Positions 1 to 8,531 of a stretch of DNA of 45,000 nucleotides are shown one piece after another. This stretch comes from an uncultured Oscillospiraceae bacterium. Its GTDB lineage: Bacteria; Bacillota; Clostridia; Oscillospirales; Ruminococcaceae. Positions within the stretch are counted from its first letter, which is position 1; every line of letters begins with the position of its first letter. The position numbers and the translations under genes were made by a program. The stretch lies in assembly GCA_949743955.1 (NCBI GenBank), contig CATJVQ010000038.1:1-45000 (forward strand), given 5' to 3'. A model generated the notes under the pieces. The model was given only the letters and a program-made list of their open reading frames with translations, did no database searches and had not been told where the DNA came from.

Positions 1-2609
1 CCCCGGAGCTGCTGCCGCAGCTCTCGCCCATGATGCAGCATTTTGCTGGGATCAAGGCGCAGCACCCGGATGCGCTTCTCTTCTACCGGCTCGGAGACTT
101 CTATGAAATGTTTTTCGAGGATGCTGTCACCGCGTCCAGGGAGCTGGAACTGACTCTGACCTCCCGTGAATGCGGCCTGCCCGGCGATCAGCGGGCCGCC
201 ATGTGCGGCGTGCCCTATCATGCGTATGAGGCGTATGTCGCCCGGCTGATTGACCGGGGATACAAAGTGGCCATCTGCGAGCAGGTGGAGGACCCGAAGG
301 AAGCGAAGGGGCTTGTCGACAGGGAGGTGGTGCGTGTCATCACACCGGGGACAGTGCTCGAGAGCGGCATGCTCGAGGAGGGGCGGAACAACTACATCGC
401 CGTTGTCTTCGAGCAGGACGGACAGTACGGCTGCGCCTTTGCCGACATTTCGACCGGCGAGGTGCGCGCCTGCCAGATCCCGGCCGGCCTCCCGCTGCTC
501 CAGAACGAGATGAGCCGTTTCGCGCCCCGGGAAGTACTGCTCGGCGGAGCGGTGCATGAAAGCGCGCCGCTGCGGGTATTCCTGCGCGCGGAGCTCCGGT
601 GCGCGGTGAGCGAATACCCTTTTTCCTCCGTGGATCCTGGCTGGTGCGCCCGGGCGCTGCCCGCTCAGTTCGGCGCGAGAGATCTGGCGATACTAGGGCT
701 GGATAAAAAGCCGGCGCTCGTTGTCGCGCTCGGCGCGCTCATGGGGTATCTCGCACAAACACAGAAGCGCGGCATGGAGTGCCTGCGCATGCTTGAGATC
801 TACGCGGCAGAGGAATATATGACACTCGACGCCTCTGCCCGGCGCAACCTGGAGCTGGTGCGCACCATGCGCGCCGGGGAGAAGCGCGGGACACTCCTGT
901 GGGTGCTCGATGAGACATGCACGGCCATGGGCAAGCGGCTTCTGCGCATGTGGGTGGAAAAACCGCTCCTCTCGCTTCCGCGCATTACACGGCGGCACAA
1001 TACCGTAGGGGAACTAATGGATTCGGCGGTCCTGCTCGGGGAGGTGCGCGCCGGGCTCAACGGTATTTTCGATCTCGAGCGCCTGCTCACGCGCATCGCT
1101 TACGGCAGCGCTTCCCCCAGAGAGTTGAGGAGCCTCGAGCAGGCGGCGCGGCGTCTGCCGGCGCTTCGGGAGCTTCTGCGGAACTGCACCTCGCAGTATC
1201 TGCGGGAAATCTACGATAAAATTGATCCGCTCACGGATCTTTGCAGCCTCATCGGGCGCGCCATTGAGGATGATCCCCCCATCGCCCTTTCGGACGGCGG
1301 CGTCATCCGAGAGGGGTACAGCCGGGAATTGGACGAGCTGCGTTCGCTGGTGAGCGGCGCGAAGGAACATATCGCCCGCATCGAGGCCTCCGAGCGCGTG
1401 CGCACGGGGATTAAAAACCTGCGGGTGGGGTATAACCGTGTCTTCGGCTACTACCTCGAGGTCACGAAGTCGAACCTCGGCATGGTGCCGCCCGAGTACA
1501 TCCGCAAGCAGACGCTTACCGGCAGCGAGCGCTTCATCACCGAGGAGCTCAAAACGCTCGAGGAGCGCATCACCTCGGCCGGGGATCAAATCGGGAAGCT
1601 CGAGGCGAAGCTCTACAGCGAGGTGCGGGAGAAGGTGGTGGAAAACATCGCCCGCATCCAGTCGACAGCCGCCGCTGTCGCCCGGCTCGACGTGTTCGCC
1701 TCCTTTGCGCAGGCGGGCATGCGCGGGGGATACTGCCGCCCGCAGATGAATCTCTCCGGCGCCCTCTCCATCCGGGGCGGACGCCATCCGGTCATCGAGG
1801 CGATGAATCGGGAGGCGCCCTTTGTCTGCAACGACGTATATCTGGATATGGAGAAGGACCGCATCGCGGTGATCACAGGGCCGAACATGTCGGGCAAATC
1901 GACCTATATGCGCATGACGGCGCTCATCGTGCTCATGGCGCAGATCGGCTGCTATGTGCCCGCTGACAGCGCAGACCTCTCTATCGTCGACGGGATTTAT
2001 ACCCGTGTCGGCGCGGCGGACGATCTGGCCACGGGGCAGTCCACGTTCATGGTGGAGATGAGCGAGGTGGCGGACATCTTAAAAAACGCGACGGCCAACA
2101 GCCTCATTATCCTCGACGAAATCGGCCGCGGCACCTCCACGTTTGACGGTATGGCCATCGCGCGCGCGGTGGTGGAGTACATCGCCTCGCGCCGGACACT
2201 GGGGGCGAAAGCGATGTTCGCCACCCACTACCACGAATTGACCTGCCTGGAGGATGAGCTGGACGGGGTGAAGAACTATAACGTCTCCGTGCGCAAGCAG
2301 GGGGAGGATGTTATTTTCCTGCGGCGCATCGTGCGCGGCGGGGCGGACGAGAGCTACGGCATCTATGTTTCGCGCCTGGCCGGGGTGCCCGATCCGGTCG
2401 TCCGCCGGGCGCAGGCCCTCTTAAAGGAGTTTGAGGCCGGGCGCGTCCCCGTGCCGCAGCAGAAAAAGGAGCCGGAGGAGACGGGGCAGATCGTCATCCG
2501 CCAAGAGAAGGAGAGCGAGCTCGTGCGCCGCCTGCGCGAAATCGATCCGAATAATCTGACGCCTATCGCCGCGCTCAGTGTCCTCATGGAGCTCAGAAGC
2601 CTGCTATGA
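1..2609 (+). CDS. mutS: DNA mismatch repair protein MutS (5' end cut by window edge)
   Basis: ATPase that recognises mispaired and looped DNA and recruits MutL. Counting from the ATG at 30, the mismatch-reading motif GDFYE lies at residues 22-26. The Walker A GPNMSGKST starts near residue 617 and the Walker B region IILDEIGRGTSTFDG near 692, followed by the usual helix-turn-helix tail. The frame is open to the window edge and the codons before position 30 read PELLPQLSP, which matches the conserved LSPMMQ opening of MutS. There is no Shine-Dalgarno before position 30. I infer the true start lies just left of the window, so about 10-15 residues are missing. The TGA stop overlaps the next start by 4 nt (ATGA), which indicates translational coupling. 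Confidence 0.97.
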   Translation, partial: PELLPQLSPMMQHFAGIKAQHPDALLFYRLGDFYEMFFEDAVTASRELELTLTSRECGLPGDQRAAMCGVPYHAYEAYVARLIDRGYKVAICEQVEDPKEAKGLVDREVVRVITPGTVLESGMLEEGRNNYIAVVFEQDGQYGCAFADISTGEVRACQIPAGLPLLQNEMSRFAPREVLLGGAVHESAPLRVFLRAELRCAVSEYPFSSVDPGWCARALPAQFGARDLAILGLDKKPALVVALGALMGYLAQTQKRGMECLRMLEIYAAEEYMTLDASARRNLELVRTMRAGEKRGTLLWVLDETCTAMGKRLLRMWVEKPLLSLPRITRRHNTVGELMDSAVLLGEVRAGLNGIFDLERLLTRIAYGSASPRELRSLEQAARRLPALRELLRNCTSQYLREIYDKIDPLTDLCSLIGRAIEDDPPIALSDGGVIREGYSRELDELRSLVSGAKEHIARIEASERVRTGIKNLRVGYNRVFGYYLEVTKSNLGMVPPEYIRKQTLTGSERFITEELKTLEERITSAGDQIGKLEAKLYSEVREKVVENIARIQSTAAAVARLDVFASFAQAGMRGGYCRPQMNLSGALSIRGGRHPVIEAMNREAPFVCNDVYLDMEKDRIAVITGPNMSGKSTYMRMTALIVLMAQIGCYVPADSADLSIVDGIYTRVGAADDLATGQSTFMVEMSEVADILKNATANSLIILDEIGRGTSTFDGMAIARAVVEYIASRRTLGAKAMFATHYHELTCLEDELDGVKNYNVSVRKQGEDVIFLRRIVRGGADESYGIYVSRLAGVPDPVVRRAQALLKEFEAGRVPVPQQKKEPEETGQIVIRQEKESELVRRLREIDPNNLTPIAALSVLMELRSLL

Positions 2610-3316
2610 GGAAGCATAATCCGCTGCGGAAGGCGGTGTGGGCGGCGCTTGTCCTTCTGCTGCTGGCAGGGTATTTTTACCGGCCCATCATCCCGGCGGA
2701 CACGAGTGTCCGAGTGGGGGTATCCCTCATGGAAACGCGCGACTCCTCCCACGCGGGCAGCTTCGATCTGACAGAGGAGGAGGCGGAAGAGGTGCGGGAG
2801 ATCATCAACCGCGCGTTCCTGTTCCCGCTGCCGCGTAACAGTCTGGATGAATTGTCCGCCTATATGCTGATGTTTTATTTCCCGGATACGGAGAAAAGTC
2901 CCGATATCCTTTATGTCTCCTATGACGATGAGATCGAGTGGCGCCACCGCTGCTACCGCCTGCCGGAATCGGCGGCGGAGTCGCTGAAAACGCTGATCCG
3001 GGAGGAAATGCTTGAGACGATGGATTTCACTATTGGCAATTCGTCGGACGGGCTCAGTTACAGTGTCGTGATCACCGGCCCGGACGTTGTGAAGCGGGAT
3101 GTGGAAGCTGAGACGCTGCCGGACACGGAGGTGACCGAATCGTTTGTGACCGAGGACGAGGTGCGCTTCCAGCAGGAGGCCGCCTATTACAGCGGCGATA
3201 AGGAGGAACTGGACCGGGCGCTCAATCAATACTACGATGAAAACGGCCCGGAGGAGAGTGAAAATACGGCCCACGCGGGAGGTGAGGACAACGGGAAAAA
3301 TACAGCTTCTCGATAA
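2606..3316 (+). CDS. Uncharacterised single-pass membrane protein between mutS and mutL
   Basis: I do not recognise this 236-residue protein. It has a short basic N-terminus, one hydrophobic segment at about residues 9-25, then an acidic, mostly hydrophilic remainder that should lie outside the membrane. The C-terminal 50 residues are rich in Glu, Asp, Asn and Gly and look disordered. No cysteine pairs, lipobox or known catalytic motif is visible. Its start overlaps the mutS stop by 4 nt and its end overlaps mutL, so it is embedded in the mismatch-repair operon. Its base composition and codon use look like its neighbours. An envelope-located role is inferred from topology only; a link to mismatch repair is not shown. 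Confidence 0.8.
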   Translation: MRKHNPLRKAVWAALVLLLLAGYFYRPIIPADTSVRVGVSLMETRDSSHAGSFDLTEEEAEEVREIINRAFLFPLPRNSLDELSAYMLMFYFPDTEKSPDILYVSYDDEIEWRHRCYRLPESAAESLKTLIREEMLETMDFTIGNSSDGLSYSVVITGPDVVKRDVEAETLPDTEVTESFVTEDEVRFQQEAAYYSGDKEELDRALNQYYDENGPEESENTAHAGGEDNGKNTASR

Positions 3317-5108
3317 GGTGACAGCGGAGCTCATCGCGGCGGGGGAGGTCATCGACCGGCCGGCGTCGGTCATCAAGGAGCTGTGCGAAAACGCGCTGGA
3401 CGCGGGCACGACTCAGCTCACAGTGGAAATCCAGCGCGGCGGCGTGACGTTCATGCGCGTGACGGACAACGGCTCAGGCATCGAGCCCGAGGATATCCGC
3501 ACCGCTTTCCTGCGCCACGCCACGAGCAAGCTGCGTTCTGCAGCGGATCTGGGGAATCTCATGTCGTTGGGCTTCCGCGGTGAGGCGCTTGCGTCCATCG
3601 CGGCGATGTGCCGGGTGGAGGTCCTCTCTCGCGTGCCGGGACAGGAGGAGGGCGTCCGCTACTGCATCGAGGGCGGGGCGGAGACAGAATGCTCCCCCGC
3701 GGGCTGCCCGGAGGGGACGACCATCGTCGTGCGGGACATCTTCTACAACACCCCGGCCCGGATGAAGTTCCTCAAGAAGGACACCGCCGAGGGGGGTGCG
3801 GTGGAGGAAGCCGTCGAGAGGCTGGCGGTCATCAACCCGCGTGTGTCGGTGCGGTTTCTCCGAGAGGGGAAGTGCGTCCTGCAGACCCCCGGAAACAACC
3901 GCCCGGAGGACGCGGTCTATGCGGTCTGGGGGCGGGAGTTTTATCAGACGCTCACACCCGTCCGGTTCGAGGGGCGTGGCATCCGTGTGCGGGGCTTTGT
4001 CTCGAAGCCCGGGCATGACCGCGGCAGCCGATCCATGCAGCACTTTTTCCTCAACGGGCGCCCCATCCGTTCGCGCCTCTGTATGGCTGCGCTTGAGGAG
4101 GCCTACCGCACGCGCATCATGAAGGGGCGCTTCCCCGCGTGTGTGCTGGATCTGCGCATGCCGCCGGGTGTCTGTGACGTGAACGTGCACCCGGCCAAGC
4201 TGGAGGTGCGCTTCGCGGAGGAAAAGGCTGTCTTCGACGCGGTCTATTACGCGGTGCTCTCCGCCTTTACCGGGCTTGAGCAGCAGGGGGTGAGCGTCCG
4301 CCTCCCCGGGGAGACTGCGTCCGCCCCGGCGCGGGAAGCGCCCGCCCCGCCGCCGGAGCCGGTTCGGGCAGCGCCTGTCCCTGTGCAGCCCGCCCTACCG
4401 CGGCCCCTGCCGCCGCGGCCTGCGGTGCCCGCGTCCGTGCCGGAATGGGTGCAGAAAACGCCGCCGGAGCTGCGGCAGGCTCCCGCACCGATGGAGCTGG
4501 AACCCGCCCCGCCGCCGCAGACATCTCCGTCCTCGCGCTATGCGGGCGCGCGCCTCATCGGGGAATGGCTGCGCACATATATCCTTCTGGAGTGCGGGGA
4601 GAAGCTCATCCTCATTGATAAGCACGCCGCGCATGAACGCCTGCTCTACGAGGAGCTGCGCGCGAAGAATGAGGTGCGCCGTCAGGCTCTCCTCGAACCG
4701 CTGACAATACACCTCCCCGGCAGCGAATACGCCGCCGCGCTGGGGAACCGGGAGACGCTTGCGCGCCTAGGCTTCGGTGTGGAGGACTTCGGGGAAGGGT
4801 GCGTAGCGGTGCGTGAAATCCCCACTATGCTGACACTGTCCGCAGCGGCGGAGAGCGTCATGCAGCTCTGTGAGCGTCTGGCGGCGGGCGAGGGAGTGCC
4901 AGGGGTGGACGCTATCGACGATCTGCTGCACACGATAGCCTGCAAAGCGGCCGTCCGTGCGCACGACGAGACCTCCCCCGAGGAACTCAGCGCGCTCATC
5001 CGTTTGCTCGACGAGCACGAGGACGTGCGTTTCTGCCCGCACGGGAGGCCCATCGCGGTCGTACTCACGCGGGCGCAGGTGGAGAAGCTGTTCGGCCGGA
5101 TTACATAG
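3258..5108 (+). CDS. mutL: DNA mismatch repair protein MutL (start uncertain, possibly ACG at 3291)
   Basis: GHKL ATPase that couples MutS mismatch recognition to strand incision. The N-terminal ATPase motifs ELCENALDAG, DNGSGI and GFRGEAL are present. A Pro/Ala-rich linker occupies about 4310-4530. The C-terminal domain carries DKHAAHERLLYEE, which fits the metal-binding endonuclease motif DQHA(X)2E(X)4E, plus CPHGRP, so this MutL should nick DNA itself, as expected where MutH is absent. The conserved protein beginning (GKIQLLDK) starts at 3294. The best Shine-Dalgarno, GGAGGTGA at 3278-3285, is spaced for the ACG at 3291, not for an ATG, GTG or TTG. The annotated GTG at 3258 has GGAGG only 3 nt upstream; GTG 3282 and ATG 3237 are alternatives. 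It overlaps the upstream gene. Confidence 0.95.
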   Translation: MKIRPTREVRTTGKIQLLDKVTAELIAAGEVIDRPASVIKELCENALDAGTTQLTVEIQRGGVTFMRVTDNGSGIEPEDIRTAFLRHATSKLRSAADLGNLMSLGFRGEALASIAAMCRVEVLSRVPGQEEGVRYCIEGGAETECSPAGCPEGTTIVVRDIFYNTPARMKFLKKDTAEGGAVEEAVERLAVINPRVSVRFLREGKCVLQTPGNNRPEDAVYAVWGREFYQTLTPVRFEGRGIRVRGFVSKPGHDRGSRSMQHFFLNGRPIRSRLCMAALEEAYRTRIMKGRFPACVLDLRMPPGVCDVNVHPAKLEVRFAEEKAVFDAVYYAVLSAFTGLEQQGVSVRLPGETASAPAREAPAPPPEPVRAAPVPVQPALPRPLPPRPAVPASVPEWVQKTPPELRQAPAPMELEPAPPPQTSPSSRYAGARLIGEWLRTYILLECGEKLILIDKHAAHERLLYEELRAKNEVRRQALLEPLTIHLPGSEYAAALGNRETLARLGFGVEDFGEGCVAVREIPTMLTLSAAAESVMQLCERLAAGEGVPGVDAIDDLLHTIACKAAVRAHDETSPEELSALIRLLDEHEDVRFCPHGRPIAVVLTRAQVEKLFGRIT

Positions 5109-5119
5109 GAGGGGAGAAG

Positions 5120-6112
5120 ATGCAGAAAAAGCCGCTGGCCGTTGTCGGGGGAGCGACAGCGTCGGGCAAGACGGCGCTCGCCGTCGAGCTCTGCCGCCGT
5201 CTGGGCGGGGAGATTGTCTCCGCCGATTCGATGCAGATCTATCGGGGCATGCCCATCGCGACAGCGGCGCCGTCCCCCGAGGAGCTGGCGGCGGCGAGGC
5301 ACCATCTGGCGGGCATTCTGGAGGTGGGGGAGACCTTCTCTGTCGCCGACTGGGCGGCGCTCGCGCGCGAGTGCGTGTTGAAGCTGCATGAAGGGGGCAT
5401 ACTCCCCATTGCCGCGGGTGGGACAGGCCTCTACCTCTCCGCCCTCATGGACGGCACGGATTTTGAATCGTTCCCGGGCGATACGGCGCTGCGCGGTGAG
5501 CTCGAGCGCCGGGCGCGTGAGGAGGGAAGCGCGGCGCTGCATGAGGACCTCCGGCGGCTGGATCCGGTTCTGGCAGAGCGGCTGCACCCGAACAATGTGG
5601 GGCGCGTTATCCGTGCGCTGGAGGTGACGCTCTTGACCGGGATGCCCATGAGCGAACATCAGCGCCGGGCCTCGGCGGGGGACGGGGGCTATGCTGTCTG
5701 TGCATTGGCGCTCGGCTTCCGGGACAGGGCCGCGATGTGGCGGCGCATTGACCGGCGGGTGGACGCCATGCTCGAGGCGGGGCTCGTCGAGGAAGCGCGC
5801 GCTGTCTATGAACGGGGGGCGGGACGTACTGCGGCGGCGGCCATCGGTTATAAGGAGCTGCTGCCGTACCTGCGGGGGGAGTGCACGCTGGAGGAGGCGG
5901 TGTCGCTCATCAAGCTGCGCACCCGGCAGTATGCCAAGCGGCAGCTCACATGGCTGCGGCGGGATAAGCGCTATCACTGGCTGTGGGTGGACGAATTTAC
6001 GTCCTTTTCGGCGCTCGCGGACGAGGCAGAGCGGCTTATTCGGGAGAGCGAAGCCGGAAAAATCCATTTATCTACAAATTTTTGTCGCCCGGAAGGGCAG
6101 GGCGTGGTATAA
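5120..6112 (+). CDS. miaA: tRNA dimethylallyltransferase MiaA
   Basis: Transfers a dimethylallyl group to the N6 of adenosine 37 in tRNAs reading UNN codons. The 330-residue protein has the P-loop GGATASGKT at residues 10-18, followed by the DSMQIYRGM segment (residues 36-44) that contains the catalytic Asp. The middle contains GGTGLY and the C-terminal half contains the tRNA-binding RRIDRRVDAM and KLRTRQYAKRQ.TW motifs typical of the family. The ATG is preceded by GAGGGGAGAAG and lies 11 nt after mutL, so it belongs to the same operon. The order mutS-mutL-miaA-hfq is common in Bacteria. The stop codon at 6110-6112 lies inside a GTGGTATAAT repeat described separately. Confidence 0.97.
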   Translation: MQKKPLAVVGGATASGKTALAVELCRRLGGEIVSADSMQIYRGMPIATAAPSPEELAAARHHLAGILEVGETFSVADWAALARECVLKLHEGGILPIAAGGTGLYLSALMDGTDFESFPGDTALRGELERRAREEGSAALHEDLRRLDPVLAERLHPNNVGRVIRALEVTLLTGMPMSEHQRRASAGDGGYAVCALALGFRDRAAMWRRIDRRVDAMLEAGLVEEARAVYERGAGRTAAAAIGYKELLPYLRGECTLEEAVSLIKLRTRQYAKRQLTWLRRDKRYHWLWVDEFTSFSALADEAERLIRESEAGKIHLSTNFCRPEGQGVV

Positions 6113-6205
6113 TAACTGAAAAGGCGGCTGTTATACGCCAATCCATTTGGCTGCCCTAAGGGCATGGCCGATTATACCACAGCCGCTTCGCTTTTGTGGT
6201 ATAAT
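6104..6205. repeat. Nested inverted and direct repeats between miaA and hfq
   Basis: GTGGTATAAT occurs at 6104-6113 (spanning the miaA stop) and again at 6196-6205. Its exact reverse complement ATTATACCAC is at 6171-6180. The arms 6171-6181 and 6195-6205 form a perfect 11-bp inverted repeat around a 13-nt loop. GCGGCTG near 6124-6130 can also pair with CAGCCGC near 6180-6186, so two alternative folds are possible. No T-run follows, so it does not look like a simple terminator. Confidence 0.75.
6197..6205 (+). promoter_or_regulatory. Extended -10 promoter candidate for hfq
   Basis: TGGTATAAT is a consensus -10 hexamer with the upstream TGn extension that can substitute for a -35 box. No TTGACA-like hexamer lies at the right distance. 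It sits in the right arm of the inverted repeat and 44 nt before the hfq start. An identical TGGTATAAT occurs at 6105-6113. Confidence 0.5.
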
Positions 6206-6248
6206 TGTAATGAGGAAGGATCGGCAAACGGACAGGGGGTTAAAAACG

Positions 6249-6503
6249 GTGAACAATAACCGGCAGGGAATCAATTTACAGGATGTATTTCTCAATCAGG
6301 CGAGGAAGGACAAGGTGACGGTGACCATCTATCTCACGAACGGCTTCCAGTTTAAAGGGCGCGTGCGGGGGTTTGATAATTTCACCGTCGTCTTGGACTG
6401 CGACGGCAAGCAGAATCTGGTCTATAAGCATGCCATCTCGACAATCACACCCCAGCGCCCCATTCCGATTATGGATGGAGAGGCGCCGGAAGGTGACGCG
6501 TGA
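6249..6503 (+). CDS. hfq: RNA-binding protein Hfq
   Basis: Sm-like hexameric RNA chaperone. The 84-residue protein starts [16 protein letters not shown], the conserved Hfq N-terminus, and carries the Sm1 segment around [19 protein letters not shown] and the Sm2 signature YKHAIST, which forms the RNA-binding proximal face. I chose the GTG at 6249 because the protein family begins there and a GGGGG Shine-Dalgarno ends 9 nt upstream. The frame can be extended to an ATG at 6147, but that would add sequence lying inside the hairpin region. The C-terminus is short and acidic, as in other Firmicutes. It follows miaA as in many bacteria and overlaps the next gene by 4 nt (GTGA). Confidence 0.96.
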   Translation: MNNNRQGINLQDVFLNQARKDKVTVTIYLTNGFQFKGRVRGFDNFTVVLDCDGKQNLVYKHAISTITPQRPIPIMDGEAPEGDA

Positions 6504-7750
6504 ACCGTATCCTCGGAGGGATGATGATGCTGATCGTGGTGCTGTGCGTAGCGGCGTACACGGGGTATCAGATCTGGCTGGCGGCCACGGCTGAATATGA
6601 GACAATGCCGGCGGTGGAGTATGTGGTCGGAGAGACAGTCTCGGCCAAGGGGATCGCCATCCGGGAGGAGCAGCTCCTCTCCGGACATGCCGGGGGCGAT
6701 ATAAGCTACCTGCTCGCGGACGGTACGCACGTCTCGAAGGATATGGCGGTGGCGCAGAGGGTGTCGGATCCCGGGCAGATAACAGACCGCATGAAACGGG
6801 ACGCGCTCGAGACGGAACTGGAAAATCTCGAGGCGCTCGCTGCGGCGGCCGAAGTGAGCGTATTGCAGACAGAGGCCCTTGTACAGCACATCTATGATAA
6901 TATCGATCAGATTACAGAGAACGCTGCGGTTGGGGAGCTGGCCCCGGCACAGGATCTCCACTTCGACATCCTCACCCAGCTCAACCGGCGCAGCCTGATT
7001 TCTGATCCGAACACGGATTTTTCCGCCCGCATCGAGACACTGCGCTCGCGTGTAGAGGCCTTCGGCGAGACGGAGGAAATGCAGGACGCAGTAGTAGCCC
7101 CCGAGCCGGGCTACTTTTCTAAAACGACGGACGGGCTGGAAAGTGTATTGACCCCGGAGAGCATCGAAGACATGTCGGTGGAGGAGTTTATCGGTTATGT
7201 CAACGATCCCACGCCGCCGGATACTGAGGGTGTGGGGCGGCTTGTGACAAGCCACATCTGGTATTTTGCAGCGGTTGTGCCCGCGAAGGAGGCGGAGAAT
7301 TTCCGCGAGGGGCGCCGGGTCGAACTGGATTTCGGCCTGGCCGGGCAGAAGCCGTTCATCGCCCGGGTGGACAGTGTGGTCACGGAGGAAAGCGGCGCGC
7401 GGGTGATTGTGGTGTTCCGGTGCGATGTGATGAGCGAGGCGCTCATCAACCTGCGCGCGCACAAAGTGGAAATCGGCTTAAGCGAGATGACGGGCTATAA
7501 GTTCCCCCTGAGCTGTGTGCGGTATATCGGCACCCAGCCGGGGGTGTATGTGCTCGAGACCACGTACATCCAGTTTAAGCCGGTCAATATTCTTTATGAA
7601 AATGAACACGACGGCTATGTCGTTTTAAGCCAGAACTATAAGGTGCTCTGGGGTGAGGGAAAGGACGCCCGCCTCATGGGGCTCGATCCATACGACCAGG
7701 TTATCATCGGAGGGAATGGGTTAGTAGATGGCAAAGTACTTAAACAATGA
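6500..7750 (+). CDS. HlyD-like membrane-anchored protein next to the division cluster
   Basis: A 416-residue protein with one N-terminal membrane segment (about residues 3-22), then a segment starting [21 protein letters not shown] that resembles the first beta strands of the lipoyl/barrel-sandwich fold of HlyD-type adaptors. A helical stretch at about residues 90-150 and a second set of beta-rich segments follow. In diderm bacteria such proteins bridge membranes; in a single-membrane Firmicute a scaffold role at the cell surface is more plausible. No partner ATPase or permease is nearby. It begins with GTG overlapping hfq by 4 nt and overlaps ylmE by 23 nt, so it is co-translated with the division genes. 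Function beyond family resemblance is not known. Confidence 0.75.
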   Translation: MNRILGGMMMLIVVLCVAAYTGYQIWLAATAEYETMPAVEYVVGETVSAKGIAIREEQLLSGHAGGDISYLLADGTHVSKDMAVAQRVSDPGQITDRMKRDALETELENLEALAAAAEVSVLQTEALVQHIYDNIDQITENAAVGELAPAQDLHFDILTQLNRRSLISDPNTDFSARIETLRSRVEAFGETEEMQDAVVAPEPGYFSKTTDGLESVLTPESIEDMSVEEFIGYVNDPTPPDTEGVGRLVTSHIWYFAAVVPAKEAENFREGRRVELDFGLAGQKPFIARVDSVVTEESGARVIVVFRCDVMSEALINLRAHKVEIGLSEMTGYKFPLSCVRYIGTQPGVYVLETTYIQFKPVNILYENEHDGYVVLSQNYKVLWGEGKDARLMGLDPYDQVIIGGNGLVDGKVLKQ

Positions 7751-8447
7751 CGTCCCGCTCGAGCTTCTCGAGCAGCGGCTGCATATCATCCGGGAAAACG
7801 TGCGCACGGCCGCCCTCAGCGGCGGACACGATCCGCAGGCGGTACGCATCATGGCGGTGACAAAATATGTCGGGCATGAGGCGGTACTGCGCGCGGCAAA
7901 GGCAGGCGTGCGCCTTATCGGAGAGAACCGGGAGCAGTCCCTCGCGCAGAAATATGAGTATATCCGGGGGGAGGATCTGGAGATCCACTTCATCGGTCAC
8001 CTGCAGCGCAATAAGGCCGCGAAGGTGGTGCGCATGGCGGATTGCGTGCAGTCGCTCGACTCCGAGGCGCTCGCAGCGGAGCTGAACCGGCAGGCAGAAA
8101 TCTGCAAAAAAGAGCTCTCTGTACTCGTGCAGGTCAATATTGGAAATGATCCGAACAAGAGTGGTATCCGCCCGGAGGAGACACGGACATTTGTGGAAAA
8201 ATTATCTATTCTGTCGAATCTGCGGGTACGCGGACTGATGACAATTCTGCCTTTAGGCATCACACAGGCACAGACAGAGGAGTATTTTTCACGAATGCAC
8301 GCGCTATATGTTGACATTCGGGAGAAAAATAGAGATAATGAGAAAGTAACCATGGACTGCCTGAGCATGGGTATGAGCGGGGATTATAAACTCGCCGTCC
8401 GCTATGGGGCCACCATGGTGCGGTTGGGTACGGTGCTTTTTGAATGA
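7728..8447 (+). CDS. ylmE: PLP homeostasis protein, YggS/YlmE family
   Basis: Pyridoxal-phosphate-binding protein of the YggS/PROSC family, involved in vitamin B6 and amino-acid homeostasis rather than known catalysis. It folds as the alanine-racemase-like barrel. The Schiff-base lysine is Lys46 in MAVTKYVG. GENREQ, HFIGHLQRNK, QVNIGND and the C-terminal MDCLSMGMSGDYKLAVRYGATMVRLGT segment are all family hallmarks, and the 239-residue length is typical. It starts inside the end of the HlyD-like gene, with GGAGGG 13 nt upstream, a rather long spacing. In Bacillus the homologue ylmE directly precedes ylmF/sepF, as here. Confidence 0.95.
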   Translation: MAKYLNNDVPLELLEQRLHIIRENVRTAALSGGHDPQAVRIMAVTKYVGHEAVLRAAKAGVRLIGENREQSLAQKYEYIRGEDLEIHFIGHLQRNKAAKVVRMADCVQSLDSEALAAELNRQAEICKKELSVLVQVNIGNDPNKSGIRPEETRTFVEKLSILSNLRVRGLMTILPLGITQAQTEEYFSRMHALYVDIREKNRDNEKVTMDCLSMGMSGDYKLAVRYGATMVRLGTVLFE

Positions 8448-8531
8448 TAGGAGCACTCCAGCCGGCCGGAAGGGCGGCGCCGGAATCGGGCCGGCGCGGA
8501 CTAACGGGGGTAACGGGGGGGAAAGCTATAA

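Noticed and set aside
1014-1787. Long open frames on the opposite strand of mutS and many other genes
   Set aside because: These are shadow frames produced by high GC content. Their translations are rich in Arg, Ala and His, lack family motifs and overlap well-supported genes.
8477-8497. GC-rich hairpin between ylmE and sepF (GCGCCGG/CCGGCGC)
   Set aside because: Only 7 bp, no T-run after it, in a GC-rich spacer where such pairings are expected by chance. Not listed as a terminator.
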